From Bacteroidaceae bacterium (lineage in GTDB: Bacteria; Bacteroidota; Bacteroidia; Bacteroidales; Bacteroidaceae): a DNA stretch of 36,035 nt. A program made the translations under genes and the position numbers. Where the stretch lies: assembly GCA_024401225.1 (NCBI GenBank), contig JAKSLM010000027.1, forward strand, positions 1 to 36,035, read 5' to 3'. A model generated the notes under the pieces. That model was not told the origin of the DNA. It searched no databases and saw nothing but the letters and a program-made list of their open reading frames with translations. The first letter of the stretch is position 1, and every line of letters starts with the position of its first letter. Shown piece by piece: positions 18,301 to 24,985 of the stretch.

Positions 18301-19305
18301 TTCAACGATGAGGATCGCGAACACCTCTACGAGCGCTTCTATCAGGGCTCGGCAGGCAACAACAGCCAGGGCTCCGGTATTGGACTCAACCTCGTTCACG
18401 AACTTGTCAAGCTGCACTACGGTACTATCGAGGCTCAGAACATGGAGCCTGATGGCGTTGAGTTCACGCTCACCTTCCCTTACTACAATGCAAGCATCAA
18501 CGACTCGCGTCCTACCTTGCTCTATTGCGATGACGATCCTGAGATCGTGAACTATGTACGCTCACAACTCGACAAGGTGTGCAACGTGGTCGTAGCCTTC
18601 TCCGGCAATCAGGGTTGGAAACAGGTGCTCCAGGCTCGTCCTGATGTTGTGGTTACCGACTATCAGATGCCTGATGGCGATGGAGCTGAGCTCTGTCAAC
18701 TCATCAAGACAAACCCAGAGACCGAGAACATACCAGTCATCATGGTCACAGGCGAGGGCAACGACTCGCTCCGCCTGCACAGCTTCAATCTTCAGGTCGA
18801 CCACTACCTTGAGAAGCCTATCAACATCATGCTTCTCCGCAGCGCCATACTTCAGGTGCTCAAGGTGCGTGAATCGATGCGCAACAAGGCGCGCCGCACG
18901 GATGTGGTGCTCAACTACACCAACGTTGAGGTCGTATCGGCCGAGGACAAGCTCTTTGCCAAGATCAACGAAACCATCAAGAAGCATCTCGACGACAGCG
19001 AGTTCGGCGTGCAGCAGCTCAGCGAGGAGGTTGGCATTTCGCGCGTGCATCTCAACCGTAAGATGAAGGAGCGCTACGGCATCTCGCCTAATGTCTTCAT
19101 CAAGTCGTTCCGACTGAAGCAGGCAGCCTACCTCTTGGTACACAACAAGATCAATGTCAGCGAGATTGCCTATAAGGTTGGCTTCTCCAGCCATAGCTAC
19201 TTCTCGTCAAGCTTCCACGACTACTTCTCTATGTCGCCATCCGAATTCATCACCTTCTATTCTGATCCGGAGAATGAGGAAGCCTTCCAGAAGCTGCTTG
19301 AATAA
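15382..19305 (+). CDS. Hybrid two-component system sensor/regulator (HTCS)
   Basis: A 1307-residue one-protein signalling system that senses a glycan fragment in the periplasm and activates transcription in the cytoplasm. In order: signal peptide (1-21), two Reg_prop seven-bladed propellers and a Y_Y_Y domain (about 22-765), one membrane helix (about 771-793), a HisKA dimerisation domain with phospho-acceptor His825 (ITHELKSP), an HATPase domain with N-box Asn941 and G-box near 997 (GSGIGL), a receiver domain with phospho-acceptor Asp1093 (VVTDYQMPDGDG) and an AraC-type helix-turn-helix (about 1200-1300). All key residues are intact. The in-frame TTG at 15346 lies upstream of the promoter box, so ATG 15382 is preferred. 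It probably controls the neighbouring hydrolase and paralogue genes. Confidence 0.96.
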   Translation: MKKKNLITFLLLIWCAISSWAQVSRLYTADHGLRTSSLRSVMMDTKGMVWVTGNGDLARFNGLRFQYLPCVDKKTSEPLFRVCNEIKQYDEDNYWVCTNNGFYMLHAKTDDFERIKLSDDENDAPGFAVNGVIDYIEQGKVLVTTDGYGIYIYDAINKKVESKLSRDFINLLGNAFVHKVYIDKSECLWASNVDHRLVYVDLKGHHAKNYQATDEVLSYVKNNAVEDIVECGDNIYFATSRGLLKYTTKNNTLTIVPGFGYYVKTILASKSGKLIVGTDGDGLWTLDPSTDIVTPYNDVVAPIEDRYSKVADMIEDEDGNLVCALYQRGLLVIPSSHDIFRYHAISPDGNRLNASSITSMAIDYGHNYWIATDGCGVFTTDGMQLATAHTVNEGLRSRLVQCVLVDKRGTAWAGSYGGGLQMYEGGMWTLGAGGWLAPLSNEKILCTAYDEKDDIIYAASNGNGVYAIRPTQQSIEVYSFKSLKNGWIQQLFVDSDQTLWVSAAGSLCYYNKKTGKQDELHYEGKAIDGVSDFNEYGDNILLASNEGLFMYNKKSKKLVLINKKDGMRDDHLRSIEVHDGYFWVSSGSGISSINAKTYEVCNYTSFTGYRMGEFHRNSSLQPGLGNILFGSDNGIICFTPKDIQNRKTELRELFFTRLRIGGENVEYDASSDMLDASIMYATKINLTHLTNSFTVTFSVPDVSDPSRIHYDYILEGFDKQWHKDIDFIQASYASLPVGSYTLKVIAYYEDNPSVLAEKEIRVVVHAPWYQSLPAILIYLLILAAVAYYLFKSWKERHEQKKLIKANEEQQSLKEAKLNMFTSITHELKSPLMMIESPLAQLMADDTDPERRNLYSVMQRNCNRLLDIVKQITDIRKIDAGQFEIKLEDTDYVEYANNVYEQFKGVAQIKNITFETEHQHSQIQMMLDRQHFEKIITNILSNAFKFTPAGGKVSVKSEVADNKVVLRFYNSGSHFNDEDREHLYERFYQGSAGNNSQGSGIGLNLVHELVKLHYGTIEAQNMEPDGVEFTLTFPYYNASINDSRPTLLYCDDDPEIVNYVRSQLDKVCNVVVAFSGNQGWKQVLQARPDVVVTDYQMPDGDGAELCQLIKTNPETENIPVIMVTGEGNDSLRLHSFNLQVDHYLEKPINIMLLRSAILQVLKVRESMRNKARRTDVVLNYTNVEVVSAEDKLFAKINETIKKHLDDSEFGVQQLSEEVGISRVHLNRKMKERYGISPNVFIKSFRLKQAAYLLVHNKINVSEIAYKVGFSSHSYFSSSFHDYFSMSPSEFITFYSDPENEEAFQKLLE

Positions 19306-19337
19306 GCAAAGCATACGGCATTATTTCCTTTTTTGCA

Positions 19338-22202
19338 ATGAACACAAAACATTCGAACACGACAATCAACTTGCCTTCGTGGCTCTTCCGCTTTGTCATG
19401 CTCTTGCTCCTGTGCACACATGGAGCAACTGCGTCTATGGCACAGGACACCAAGCAGATACAAGGTTATGTGACCAACAGAGTGCTGCGCAATGGCGAGT
19501 CGAAGGACAATATCAATAGCTATCTCAATTCCCCTCTGCTGAAGGAGTGGGCAAGCAAACCAGAGTTGCAGGCATTCATCAAGATGTTTGCCAAGCAGAT
19601 CTTCGTGGTGAACGGCAAGGTGTATGGTACCGACGATTTCGAGCCTCGTCCCTATCCCCTGCAGGGAGCCAACGTGGAGGTGACATGCGTGGGCGACACA
19701 TCCCAGGTGTTTGGTGCAGCTACCAATGCCGACGGTGAGTTTCTGGTACCTATATTCCTGCGCCACAAGCTGCAAGACAATCGCTTGCTCATCAAGGTGA
19801 CTTATGTGGGCATGGATGGAGTCAACAAGGTGTTCACGCCTACTGAGGTGAAACTGTTGGGCCAGAAGGTGCTTCAGGTTGAGATGGACTCGCTTGTGCT
19901 CAAGAGCGATCCTCTTACCCTGCGTGAGGCAGAGGTGATAGGCGAGCTCCGCAAGATGTATCAGAATGGCGATACCGTCATCTTCAATGCCGATGCCTAC
20001 GATGTGCCATCCGGCAGCGTGCTGCTCGACTTGGTGCGCCGACTGCCTGGATTGCAGTACCTTGGCGGCCGACTGACATACATGAACCGTGACATCGAGG
20101 AGATACGCCTCAATGGCGACAACTTCTTCAAGCGCGACATGAGCATCGCACTTCAGAACATGCCTAAGGACAAGCTGAAGAGCCTTAAGGTCTATGAGGT
20201 GCCGGACGATACGCTCGACGTGATGAGCGAGCAGCACCTCGTGATGGACATGACCACAAAGGAGCGCACTGGCCAGGTGATGTTTGGCAATGCAAGCATC
20301 GGAACCACAGGCCGTTTCAATCGCATACAAGGCTCGGTCGACCTGAGCAGTTGGGTGAAAGGTGGAGGTCAGGCACATGCCAACTTCCACACCACCAACA
20401 TCCCTAATGCAGGCGAGATGGTGGAGAAGCGTGTGCGTACCGGAGCCGGAGCATCGTACGAGCAGCAGCTGGGCGCTACGAAGGTCGAAGGAGGCGTGAA
20501 TTACGACTATTCCAATAGTGAGACGCGGACCGACAGCTACAGCCGAACCTTTATGCCCGAATACACCCAGGATTCGAAACGCGAGAGTCGTAGTGGTTCC
20601 AAATCAAGGAGCTACGGAGGCAACCTGCGCCTCGATGGACATATAGGAACGCTGACCTACTGGAACACCAGGGCATCGTTTTCGAAGTCCAAGTCGGAGG
20701 GCACATCCACCTCGTCCGACTCCATCTCTACGGGCGCCATGGCCGTGAGCGGCACACGCACCAAGAATACATCCGAGTCCGTCAATCAGAACATAAGCTG
20801 GAGTGGGGGACTGACACGCTATCTCACCGAGGAGCGACGCACCGAGTTTGGGTTCAATGCCTCGTTTGGACACGATGAAGGCAGCGGAACCAACACCAAC
20901 CTTACCGACACTCGCTTCTATCTGCTTGGCGACAGTCTGCGCCGCGTCAACCACGTTATCGACCGCCCATCCAATGGCCTGCAGTGGGGTGGTTCGCTCC
21001 GCTTCCGTCACATGTTTGGCAAGTACTCCAACCTCAGCGTGAGCTACCAGTTCAACATGAACCGTCACAGCAACAGCCAGTCGTACAGCGACCTGGTAGG
21101 TGAGCGACTGGTGGCCATCGACAGTTTGTACTACGACAACAAATACAAGGATGTGAAGCATGGTCCGCGAGTCGACTTCCGATTCGACAACGATCTGCTC
21201 CTCCTCCAGCTACGAGGTGCTGCCCAGCCTACCATCCGCACTGCCGACAACGTGCAGTATGTGAGGGATATGCATAGCGAATACCGCTCGGTAAGCTATG
21301 AGGCAAATGCCCGCATGGAATTGAAGATGCACCAACAGAAGAACAAGCTCACCCTCGTCTACAACGGTCGCAACGGACTTCCATCGCCCGAGGACATCTC
21401 AAGTGCTGTCGACTACTCCAACCCTATGAACATCCGCCGTGGCAATCCCGATCTCAAGGAGTCGTTCACCCATTCCATGAGCGTCGAGTACCAGCTGGGA
21501 TCGCTCATGCGCTTGTCAACCCGAATGGATCAGACCTTCAACCAGCAGACCATGCTCTCTGTTATCGACATGCGCACCGGAGCCCGAAGCACCATGCCTA
21601 CCAACATCAATGGCAACTGGAGCAACAATTCCTACATCTTCCTCACCAAGGCATTTGGCGATGTGACCGTAGCTGCAGTGGGCAACTACAACTACCGCCA
21701 CAATGTGTCGTACGTTCAGGATGTGAGAGAGGCAGCGCCAGTCACGAGTGCCAGCAACTGGCACCGCATCGATGCCCAGGCCTATGCCACCTATAGCAAC
21801 AAGTCGTTGATGATGATAGGTCGTGTCAACTACACCCTCGACCACAACAAGAGCGACTACCTATCCACAGCCACCAAGGGCCAGATGGCGGGAGCGAGCA
21901 TGAACATCGAGTATACCTTGCCTATTCGCTTGAATGTCAAACTGAAGTCCGACCTCAACTTCACTCGCAAGTTTGGTTACGAACTGGAGTCTGCCAACCG
22001 CAGCGAATGGCTGTGGAACACCAGTCTTGAGTACCGATTCCTCAGTTTTATCACCGCCTCAGTCGAGTGGCGCGACATCCTGAAGTCTCAGCGAGGATTC
22101 GAGGCGCAGATGAGTGGTTCCAACTGGAGCGAAACCCAGCGATATGGCGACACCTCCATGCTCGTTCTGAAACTTGCATTGAAATTGAACCGCTTCCGAT
22201 AG
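19338..22202 (+). CDS. TonB-receptor-like outer-membrane beta-barrel protein
   Basis: A 954-residue outer-membrane protein of the large barrel type found in Bacteroidetes (carboxypeptidase-like regulatory domain, plug-like domain, OMP_b-brl_3-type barrel). A signal peptide ends near residue 35 (SMA-QDT). An Ig-like regulatory fold lies near 105-175 (GANVEVTCVGD, ATNADGEFLVP), a plug-like region near 195-310 (LDLVRRLPGLQY, LNGDNFFKRDM), and the rest is alternating barrel strands with aromatic girdles. I see no clear TonB box and no paired SusD gene, so transport is less certain than location. It starts 32 bases after the hybrid sensor stop with no promoter between, which suggests co-transcription. 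Its last codons overlap the first copy of the cassette-boundary repeat. Confidence 0.85.
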   Translation: MNTKHSNTTINLPSWLFRFVMLLLLCTHGATASMAQDTKQIQGYVTNRVLRNGESKDNINSYLNSPLLKEWASKPELQAFIKMFAKQIFVVNGKVYGTDDFEPRPYPLQGANVEVTCVGDTSQVFGAATNADGEFLVPIFLRHKLQDNRLLIKVTYVGMDGVNKVFTPTEVKLLGQKVLQVEMDSLVLKSDPLTLREAEVIGELRKMYQNGDTVIFNADAYDVPSGSVLLDLVRRLPGLQYLGGRLTYMNRDIEEIRLNGDNFFKRDMSIALQNMPKDKLKSLKVYEVPDDTLDVMSEQHLVMDMTTKERTGQVMFGNASIGTTGRFNRIQGSVDLSSWVKGGGQAHANFHTTNIPNAGEMVEKRVRTGAGASYEQQLGATKVEGGVNYDYSNSETRTDSYSRTFMPEYTQDSKRESRSGSKSRSYGGNLRLDGHIGTLTYWNTRASFSKSKSEGTSTSSDSISTGAMAVSGTRTKNTSESVNQNISWSGGLTRYLTEERRTEFGFNASFGHDEGSGTNTNLTDTRFYLLGDSLRRVNHVIDRPSNGLQWGGSLRFRHMFGKYSNLSVSYQFNMNRHSNSQSYSDLVGERLVAIDSLYYDNKYKDVKHGPRVDFRFDNDLLLLQLRGAAQPTIRTADNVQYVRDMHSEYRSVSYEANARMELKMHQQKNKLTLVYNGRNGLPSPEDISSAVDYSNPMNIRRGNPDLKESFTHSMSVEYQLGSLMRLSTRMDQTFNQQTMLSVIDMRTGARSTMPTNINGNWSNNSYIFLTKAFGDVTVAAVGNYNYRHNVSYVQDVREAAPVTSASNWHRIDAQAYATYSNKSLMMIGRVNYTLDHNKSDYLSTATKGQMAGASMNIEYTLPIRLNVKLKSDLNFTRKFGYELESANRSEWLWNTSLEYRFLSFITASVEWRDILKSQRGFEAQMSGSNWSETQRYGDTSMLVLKLALKLNRFR

Positions 22203-22237
22203 ACGACACAATATTATTGGTACTTTCGAGAAAGGAT

Positions 22238-22274
22238 AGCCGGAACGGATAGCAGACCCGTTCCGGCTGTTTTT
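22238..22274 (+). terminator. Terminator of the barrel gene (in copy A)
   Basis: AGCCGGAACGG (22238-22248) pairs with CCGTTCCGGCT (22258-22268), followed by GTTTTTG. It sits 35 bases after the barrel gene stop codon. Confidence 0.88.
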
Positions 22275-22304
22275 GTGGAAAGAACAAAAAAAATAGGGGA
22301 AGTG

Positions 22305-22336
22305 TTTGGTGGTATGGTTGGAATGCTGTATATTTG
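22305..22336 (+). promoter_or_regulatory. Promoter in copy A, drives the MNT/HEPN pair
   Basis: TTTG (22305-22308), exactly 20 bp and TATATTTG (22329-22336): an almost ideal Bacteroidetes promoter. The start near 22343 leaves a leader of about 13 bases before the ATG at 22356. Confidence 0.82.
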
Positions 22337-22355
22337 CAGCAAAATAATAGATGTT

Positions 22356-22664
22356 ATGAACATAATACAAGACAACATATCAAAACTTTATATCTTATGT
22401 CAAAAGCATAAGGTGGAAAATTTGTTTGTCTTTGGTTCTGTTCTTACTGACAAATTCAATGCAGGTAGTGATGTCGATTTTGTTGTGAACTTTGAAGGAG
22501 TAAGTTTGAATGAATATGCTGACAACTACTTTGATTTCAAGAACAGTCTTCAGGTTCTTTTCGGCAGACCTATTGATCTCGTAGAAGACAAGAGCATACA
22601 GAATCCTGTGTTCAGAAGAGTTGTGGACAGAACAAAACAATTGGTTTATGGACGAGAAAGTTGA
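22356..22664 (+). CDS. mntA: MNT-type minimal nucleotidyltransferase (antitoxin, MntA-like)
   Basis: A 102-residue minimal nucleotidyltransferase. The family signature GS-x10-D-x-D is complete: Gly27-Ser28 (VFGSVL), Asp39 and Asp41 (SDVDFVV). In the HepT-MntA systems studied elsewhere, MntA neutralises the HEPN RNase by transferring AMP to a tyrosine near its active site. The partner gene overlaps by 17 bases, the usual arrangement. The start at 22356 is chosen because the reading frame upstream runs through the promoter of repeat copy A. It is the first gene of cassette 1 and has an AT-rich composition unlike the barrel gene. Confidence 0.86.
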   Translation: MNIIQDNISKLYILCQKHKVENLFVFGSVLTDKFNAGSDVDFVVNFEGVSLNEYADNYFDFKNSLQVLFGRPIDLVEDKSIQNPVFRRVVDRTKQLVYGRES

Positions 22665-22983
22665 AAAATATCTTTATGATGTTCTTGCATGCGTAGAACG
22701 AGTGGAAAGTTTCTTTGGAGATACCCCAAAACTATTCTCCGATTTCAATACCAATATGTTATTGAGACAAGCCATAGAAAGAAACATAGAGATTATGGGT
22801 GAGGCCATGAACCGCATTCTAAAGATTGAACCAGAGATAAACATCACTAATGCAAGAAAGATTGTGGATGCCAGAAACTACATCATCCACGCATATGACA
22901 GTTTATCTGCTGATATTCTTTGGAGCATCATAATCAACCATTTGCCTTTACTACATAAAGAACTCAAGGAGCTTTTGAATTAA
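22648..22983 (+). CDS. hepT: HEPN-domain RNase toxin (HepT-like, DUF86)
   Basis: A 111-residue all-helical HEPN protein. The catalytic motif R-x4-H-x-Y is intact (Arg76, His81, Tyr83 in RNYIIHAY), so it should be an active RNase when free; the tyrosine is the AMP-acceptor position in characterised HepT proteins. It overlaps the MNT gene by 17 bases, which supports translational coupling. The start at 22648 (MDEKVEKYL) matches the usual DUF86 opening. No terminator follows; a PIN-toxin remnant lies 100 bases downstream, before repeat copy B. Confidence 0.87.
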   Translation: MDEKVEKYLYDVLACVERVESFFGDTPKLFSDFNTNMLLRQAIERNIEIMGEAMNRILKIEPEINITNARKIVDARNYIIHAYDSLSADILWSIIINHLPLLHKELKELLN

Positions 22984-23082
22984 GCTTGAAAGGCCTGTTT
23001 TTCGTCAAGACGGTGACTCCAAAGTGACAATCTGGAGGAGATCGCATACAGATGAAGATAAGATGCGCATAGCCGACCTTGA

Positions 23083-23277
23083 ATCTTCGCTTGTAGGTGG
23101 AGTGTTCTAGCCTCTTCGCGAGCATTTGAGATTGAAGCGCCGGATTTTGAAGACACTCTTCAGTTCGTATCGGCAGAAGACGCCGAACTGGATTACATAT
23201 TGACAAGAAATCCTAAACATTTCAAAATGTCGTCCGTACCAATATTAAACTGCGATGAATATTTAGCAAACTTCTAA
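23083..23277 (+). pseudogene. C-terminal remnant of a PIN-domain toxin
   Basis: An open stretch without a start codon encodes the end of a PIN protein: DFEDTLQF, then DYILTRN and a HF-x5-P-I-L ending (about residues 20-58 of the fragment). These match the third and fourth acidic-motif region and last strand of bacterial PIN toxins. The N-terminal half with the first catalytic Asp is missing, and a TGA precedes the fragment at 23080. It ends 23 bases before repeat copy B, so it marks a module lost by deletion. Confidence 0.62.
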
Positions 23278-23300
23278 ATTGCCTGATATGAGTTTGCCTA

Positions 23301-23455
23301 GCTTCCGATAGACGACACAATATTATTGGTACTTTCGAGAAAGGATAGCCGGAACGGATAGCAGACCCGTTCCGGCTGTTTTTGTGGAAAGAACAAAAAA
23401 AATAGGGGAAGTGTTTGGTGGTGTGGTGGGAATGCCGTATATTTGCAGCAAAATA
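23301..23455 (+). repeat. Cassette-boundary repeat, copy B (155 bp)
   Basis: The copy is the same length as copy A with three substitutions. It has the same terminator stem (23347-23357 with 23367-23377) and the same promoter. It opens with GCTTCCGATAG, the last codons and stop of the barrel gene, although no barrel gene is here, which shows the direction of copying. Confidence 0.9.
23414..23445 (+). promoter_or_regulatory. Promoter in copy B, drives the kinase-like gene
   Basis: TTTG (23414-23417), 20 bp, TATATTTG (23438-23445); the predicted start is near 23452 and the ATG is at 23471. Confidence 0.8.
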
Positions 23456-23470
23456 CATATATACCAATAT

Positions 23471-24193
23471 ATGGACATACAAACAATAAAACAACAAATA
23501 GACGAGATACTCAATGGCAAAACAGACCTTCCTCAATTTAATCAACCAGAGCATGCTGGAGTCTGCTCGGCTGGTCCGCTCCTCATTGGGGCGCTCATCG
23601 TATGTGATAACACGCGAAAAAGCCTTAGCTCAGGTAGCAATGCTTCAGGCAGCCAAGGAACAAGCCCAAGCAACTGGGAAATAGACGAAGAGCAAGAACG
23701 TCAGTTACAATTATGGGCAGAGTCGGAAGGCGTATGGATTCCTGAAGCAGAAGAATGGATAAATGAAAACTATGGCAAAATGATGGCCCAGGGAGCTGAA
23801 GCAAAAGTCTATGGCAAATCTGGAGATACTCATGTTATTAAGCTTCGCACATCAATCTACGCTACCCTTGGTCGTGCACTTGAGGCCATTGCCCTCCACA
23901 ATTACCTTTTCCCAGAGACCATCATGCGAGTCATAGGTTTTACTCGTGATAAGGATGGGCTATTTCGTGTGATTCTTACACAGCCATACATCGAGTGCAA
24001 GCGTCTGGCTTCAAAAGCAGAAATAGACAGCATGGTTGCCACTAAAGGTTTTCATGACAATGGCGATACGACAGGTGTCAATTACATATCTGATCGTCTC
24101 CATCTTGAAGACATGCATCCAGCCAATGTCTTCGTTGAAGAACTCACGTCAAGCCCAGTGTGCATAGATTGCATAGTCAAATTCAAAAGATAG
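23471..24193 (+). CDS. PolyVal-type kinase-fold protein
   Basis: A 240-residue protein whose second half resembles the kinase domain found in phage and plasmid polyvalent proteins (Kinase-PolyVal). Visible kinase landmarks are a Gly/Ala-rich start (QGAEAKVYGKSGD, residues 108-119), Lys124 (HVIKLR), Asp214 and Asn219 in EDMHPANVF (catalytic-loop position) and Asp233 in CIDCIVKF (metal-binding position). The N-terminal 100 residues end in a WAESEGVW helix typical of the family and have no recognised domain. It stands alone in cassette 2 with its own promoter and terminator, rather than inside a long polyvalent polypeptide. The start at 23471 avoids reading through the promoter. Its substrate is unknown; a toxin or anti-phage role is only inference from the neighbours. 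Confidence 0.66.
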   Translation: MDIQTIKQQIDEILNGKTDLPQFNQPEHAGVCSAGPLLIGALIVCDNTRKSLSSGSNASGSQGTSPSNWEIDEEQERQLQLWAESEGVWIPEAEEWINENYGKMMAQGAEAKVYGKSGDTHVIKLRTSIYATLGRALEAIALHNYLFPETIMRVIGFTRDKDGLFRVILTQPYIECKRLASKAEIDSMVATKGFHDNGDTTGVNYISDRLHLEDMHPANVFVEELTSSPVCIDCIVKFKR

Positions 24194-24205
24194 GTTTATC
24201 ATACA

Positions 24206-24231
24206 AGCATTCCACTCGGGATGCTTTTTTC
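24206..24231 (+). terminator. Terminator of the kinase-like gene
   Basis: AGCATTCC (24206-24213) pairs with GGGATGCT (24218-24225, one wobble pair), followed by a T-run. This cassette brings its own terminator, and the boundary repeat after it has lost the usual one. Confidence 0.8.
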
Positions 24232-24255
24232 TTTTCCTTTGATATGCCCCCATCT

Positions 24256-24353
24256 CTCCGACACAAGATTATTGTAACCTTCGAGAAAGAACAAAAAAAA
24301 TAGGGGAAGTGTTTGGTGGTATGGTTGGAATGCCGTATATTTGCAGCAAAATA
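24256..24353 (+). repeat. Cassette-boundary repeat, copy C (terminator deleted)
   Basis: The copy matches copies A and B except that the 48 bases holding the terminator hairpin are missing, exactly between two GAAA tetramers. The promoter half is intact. The left end is more diverged than in B. Confidence 0.85.
24312..24343 (+). promoter_or_regulatory. Promoter in copy C, drives the YafQ pair
   Basis: TTTG (24312-24315), 20 bp, TATATTTG (24336-24343), identical in layout to copies A and B. Confidence 0.8.
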
Positions 24354-24367
24354 AAATTGAGTTGATT

Positions 24368-24583
24368 ATGACAACAACAGCAATGAATAATCTTTGGACT
24401 TATATAGAGTCACTTGGTCTTAGCGCCAGGAATCGCAAATGGCTGGCAGAAAAGCTTTTAGCTCCTTCTTCGTCTGAAACAGAGCTTAATGCGACAACCA
24501 TCAAGGCAATCGAAGATGTGAAGGCAGGAAAGACCTATAAAGCATCTTCTGTAGATGATCTGTTAACTCAATGCTTGGGGTAA
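24368..24583 (+). CDS. Antitoxin partner of YafQ-type toxin
   Basis: A 71-residue protein placed directly ahead of a YafQ toxin (one base between the genes), driven by the promoter of repeat copy C. It has an N-terminal helical segment (NNLWTYIESL, RNRKWLAEKL) and an acidic C-terminus (AIEDVKAGKTYKASSVDDLL) of the sort that wraps around RelE-fold toxins. I do not recognise a specific antitoxin DNA-binding fold, so the call rests on gene order and size. ATG 24368 is chosen because the in-frame ATG at 24341 lies between the -7 box and the predicted transcription start. Confidence 0.72.
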   Translation: MTTTAMNNLWTYIESLGLSARNRKWLAEKLLAPSSSETELNATTIKAIEDVKAGKTYKASSVDDLLTQCLG

Positions 24584-24584
24584 A

Positions 24585-24863
24585 ATGTACGAGCTGGAAT
24601 ATTCTGGTCAATTCAAGAAAGACCTTAAACTTATGACGAAGCGAGGGCTAAATATTGAGGATATGCGTACAGCACTTAACTATTTGGCTCATGATGGTCA
24701 GGTGCCAGAATCCTATCGACCACATATTCTCCAAGGAAAATTTGCAGGCATTTGGGAATGCCATATCAATCCCGACTGGCTCTTGATGTACGACATAGCT
24801 GATACAATTCAATTGGTACGTCTTGTCAGAACAGGCACACATAGTGATTTGTTCAAAAAATAA
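24585..24863 (+). CDS. yafQ: YafQ-family RelE-fold mRNA endonuclease toxin
   Basis: A 92-residue ribosome-dependent mRNase of the YafQ branch of the RelE/ParE superfamily. Residues corresponding to the E. coli YafQ active site are all present: His47 (RPHILQGK), His60 and Asp64-Trp65 (ECHINPDWLLMY) and His86 (RTGTHSDLF). Length equals E. coli YafQ. It follows its antitoxin after one base, so the two are co-transcribed and probably translationally coupled. It is the last gene of cassette 3 and has no obvious own terminator; the degraded repeat copy D follows 21 bases downstream. Confidence 0.93.
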   Translation: MYELEYSGQFKKDLKLMTKRGLNIEDMRTALNYLAHDGQVPESYRPHILQGKFAGIWECHINPDWLLMYDIADTIQLVRLVRTGTHSDLFKK

Positions 24864-24884
24864 TACTGATAGGAGACCTCTACA

Positions 24885-24960
24885 TCCGATAGAAGCCCCA
24901 ATATTATTGGTACCTTCGAGAAAGGATAGCCGGAACGGATAGCAGAACCATTTCGACTAT
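24885..24960 (+). repeat. Cassette-boundary repeat, copy D (degraded, left half)
   Basis: The copy matches A and B from TCCGATAG to the left arm of the terminator, then decays. The right stem arm has G-to-A and C-to-T changes (CCATTTCGACT against CCGTTCCGGCT) and the promoter half is absent. It lies 25 bases before the TPR gene. Confidence 0.75.
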
Positions 24961-24985
24961 ACTCCTTATAAAATTACCCAACTTA

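Larger units (their letters stand above)
22192..22346 (+). repeat. Cassette-boundary repeat, copy A (155 bp)
   Basis: The copy runs from the last codons of the barrel gene through a terminator hairpin (22238-22268) and a T-run to a promoter (22305-22336). It differs from copy B at three positions only. Because it includes the barrel gene's stop codon, it is probably the parental copy from which the others arose. Confidence 0.9.

Noticed and set aside
19257-20390. 377-residue minus-strand frame in the barrel gene
   Set aside because: Antisense shadow of the real gene, with no promoter and low-complexity composition.
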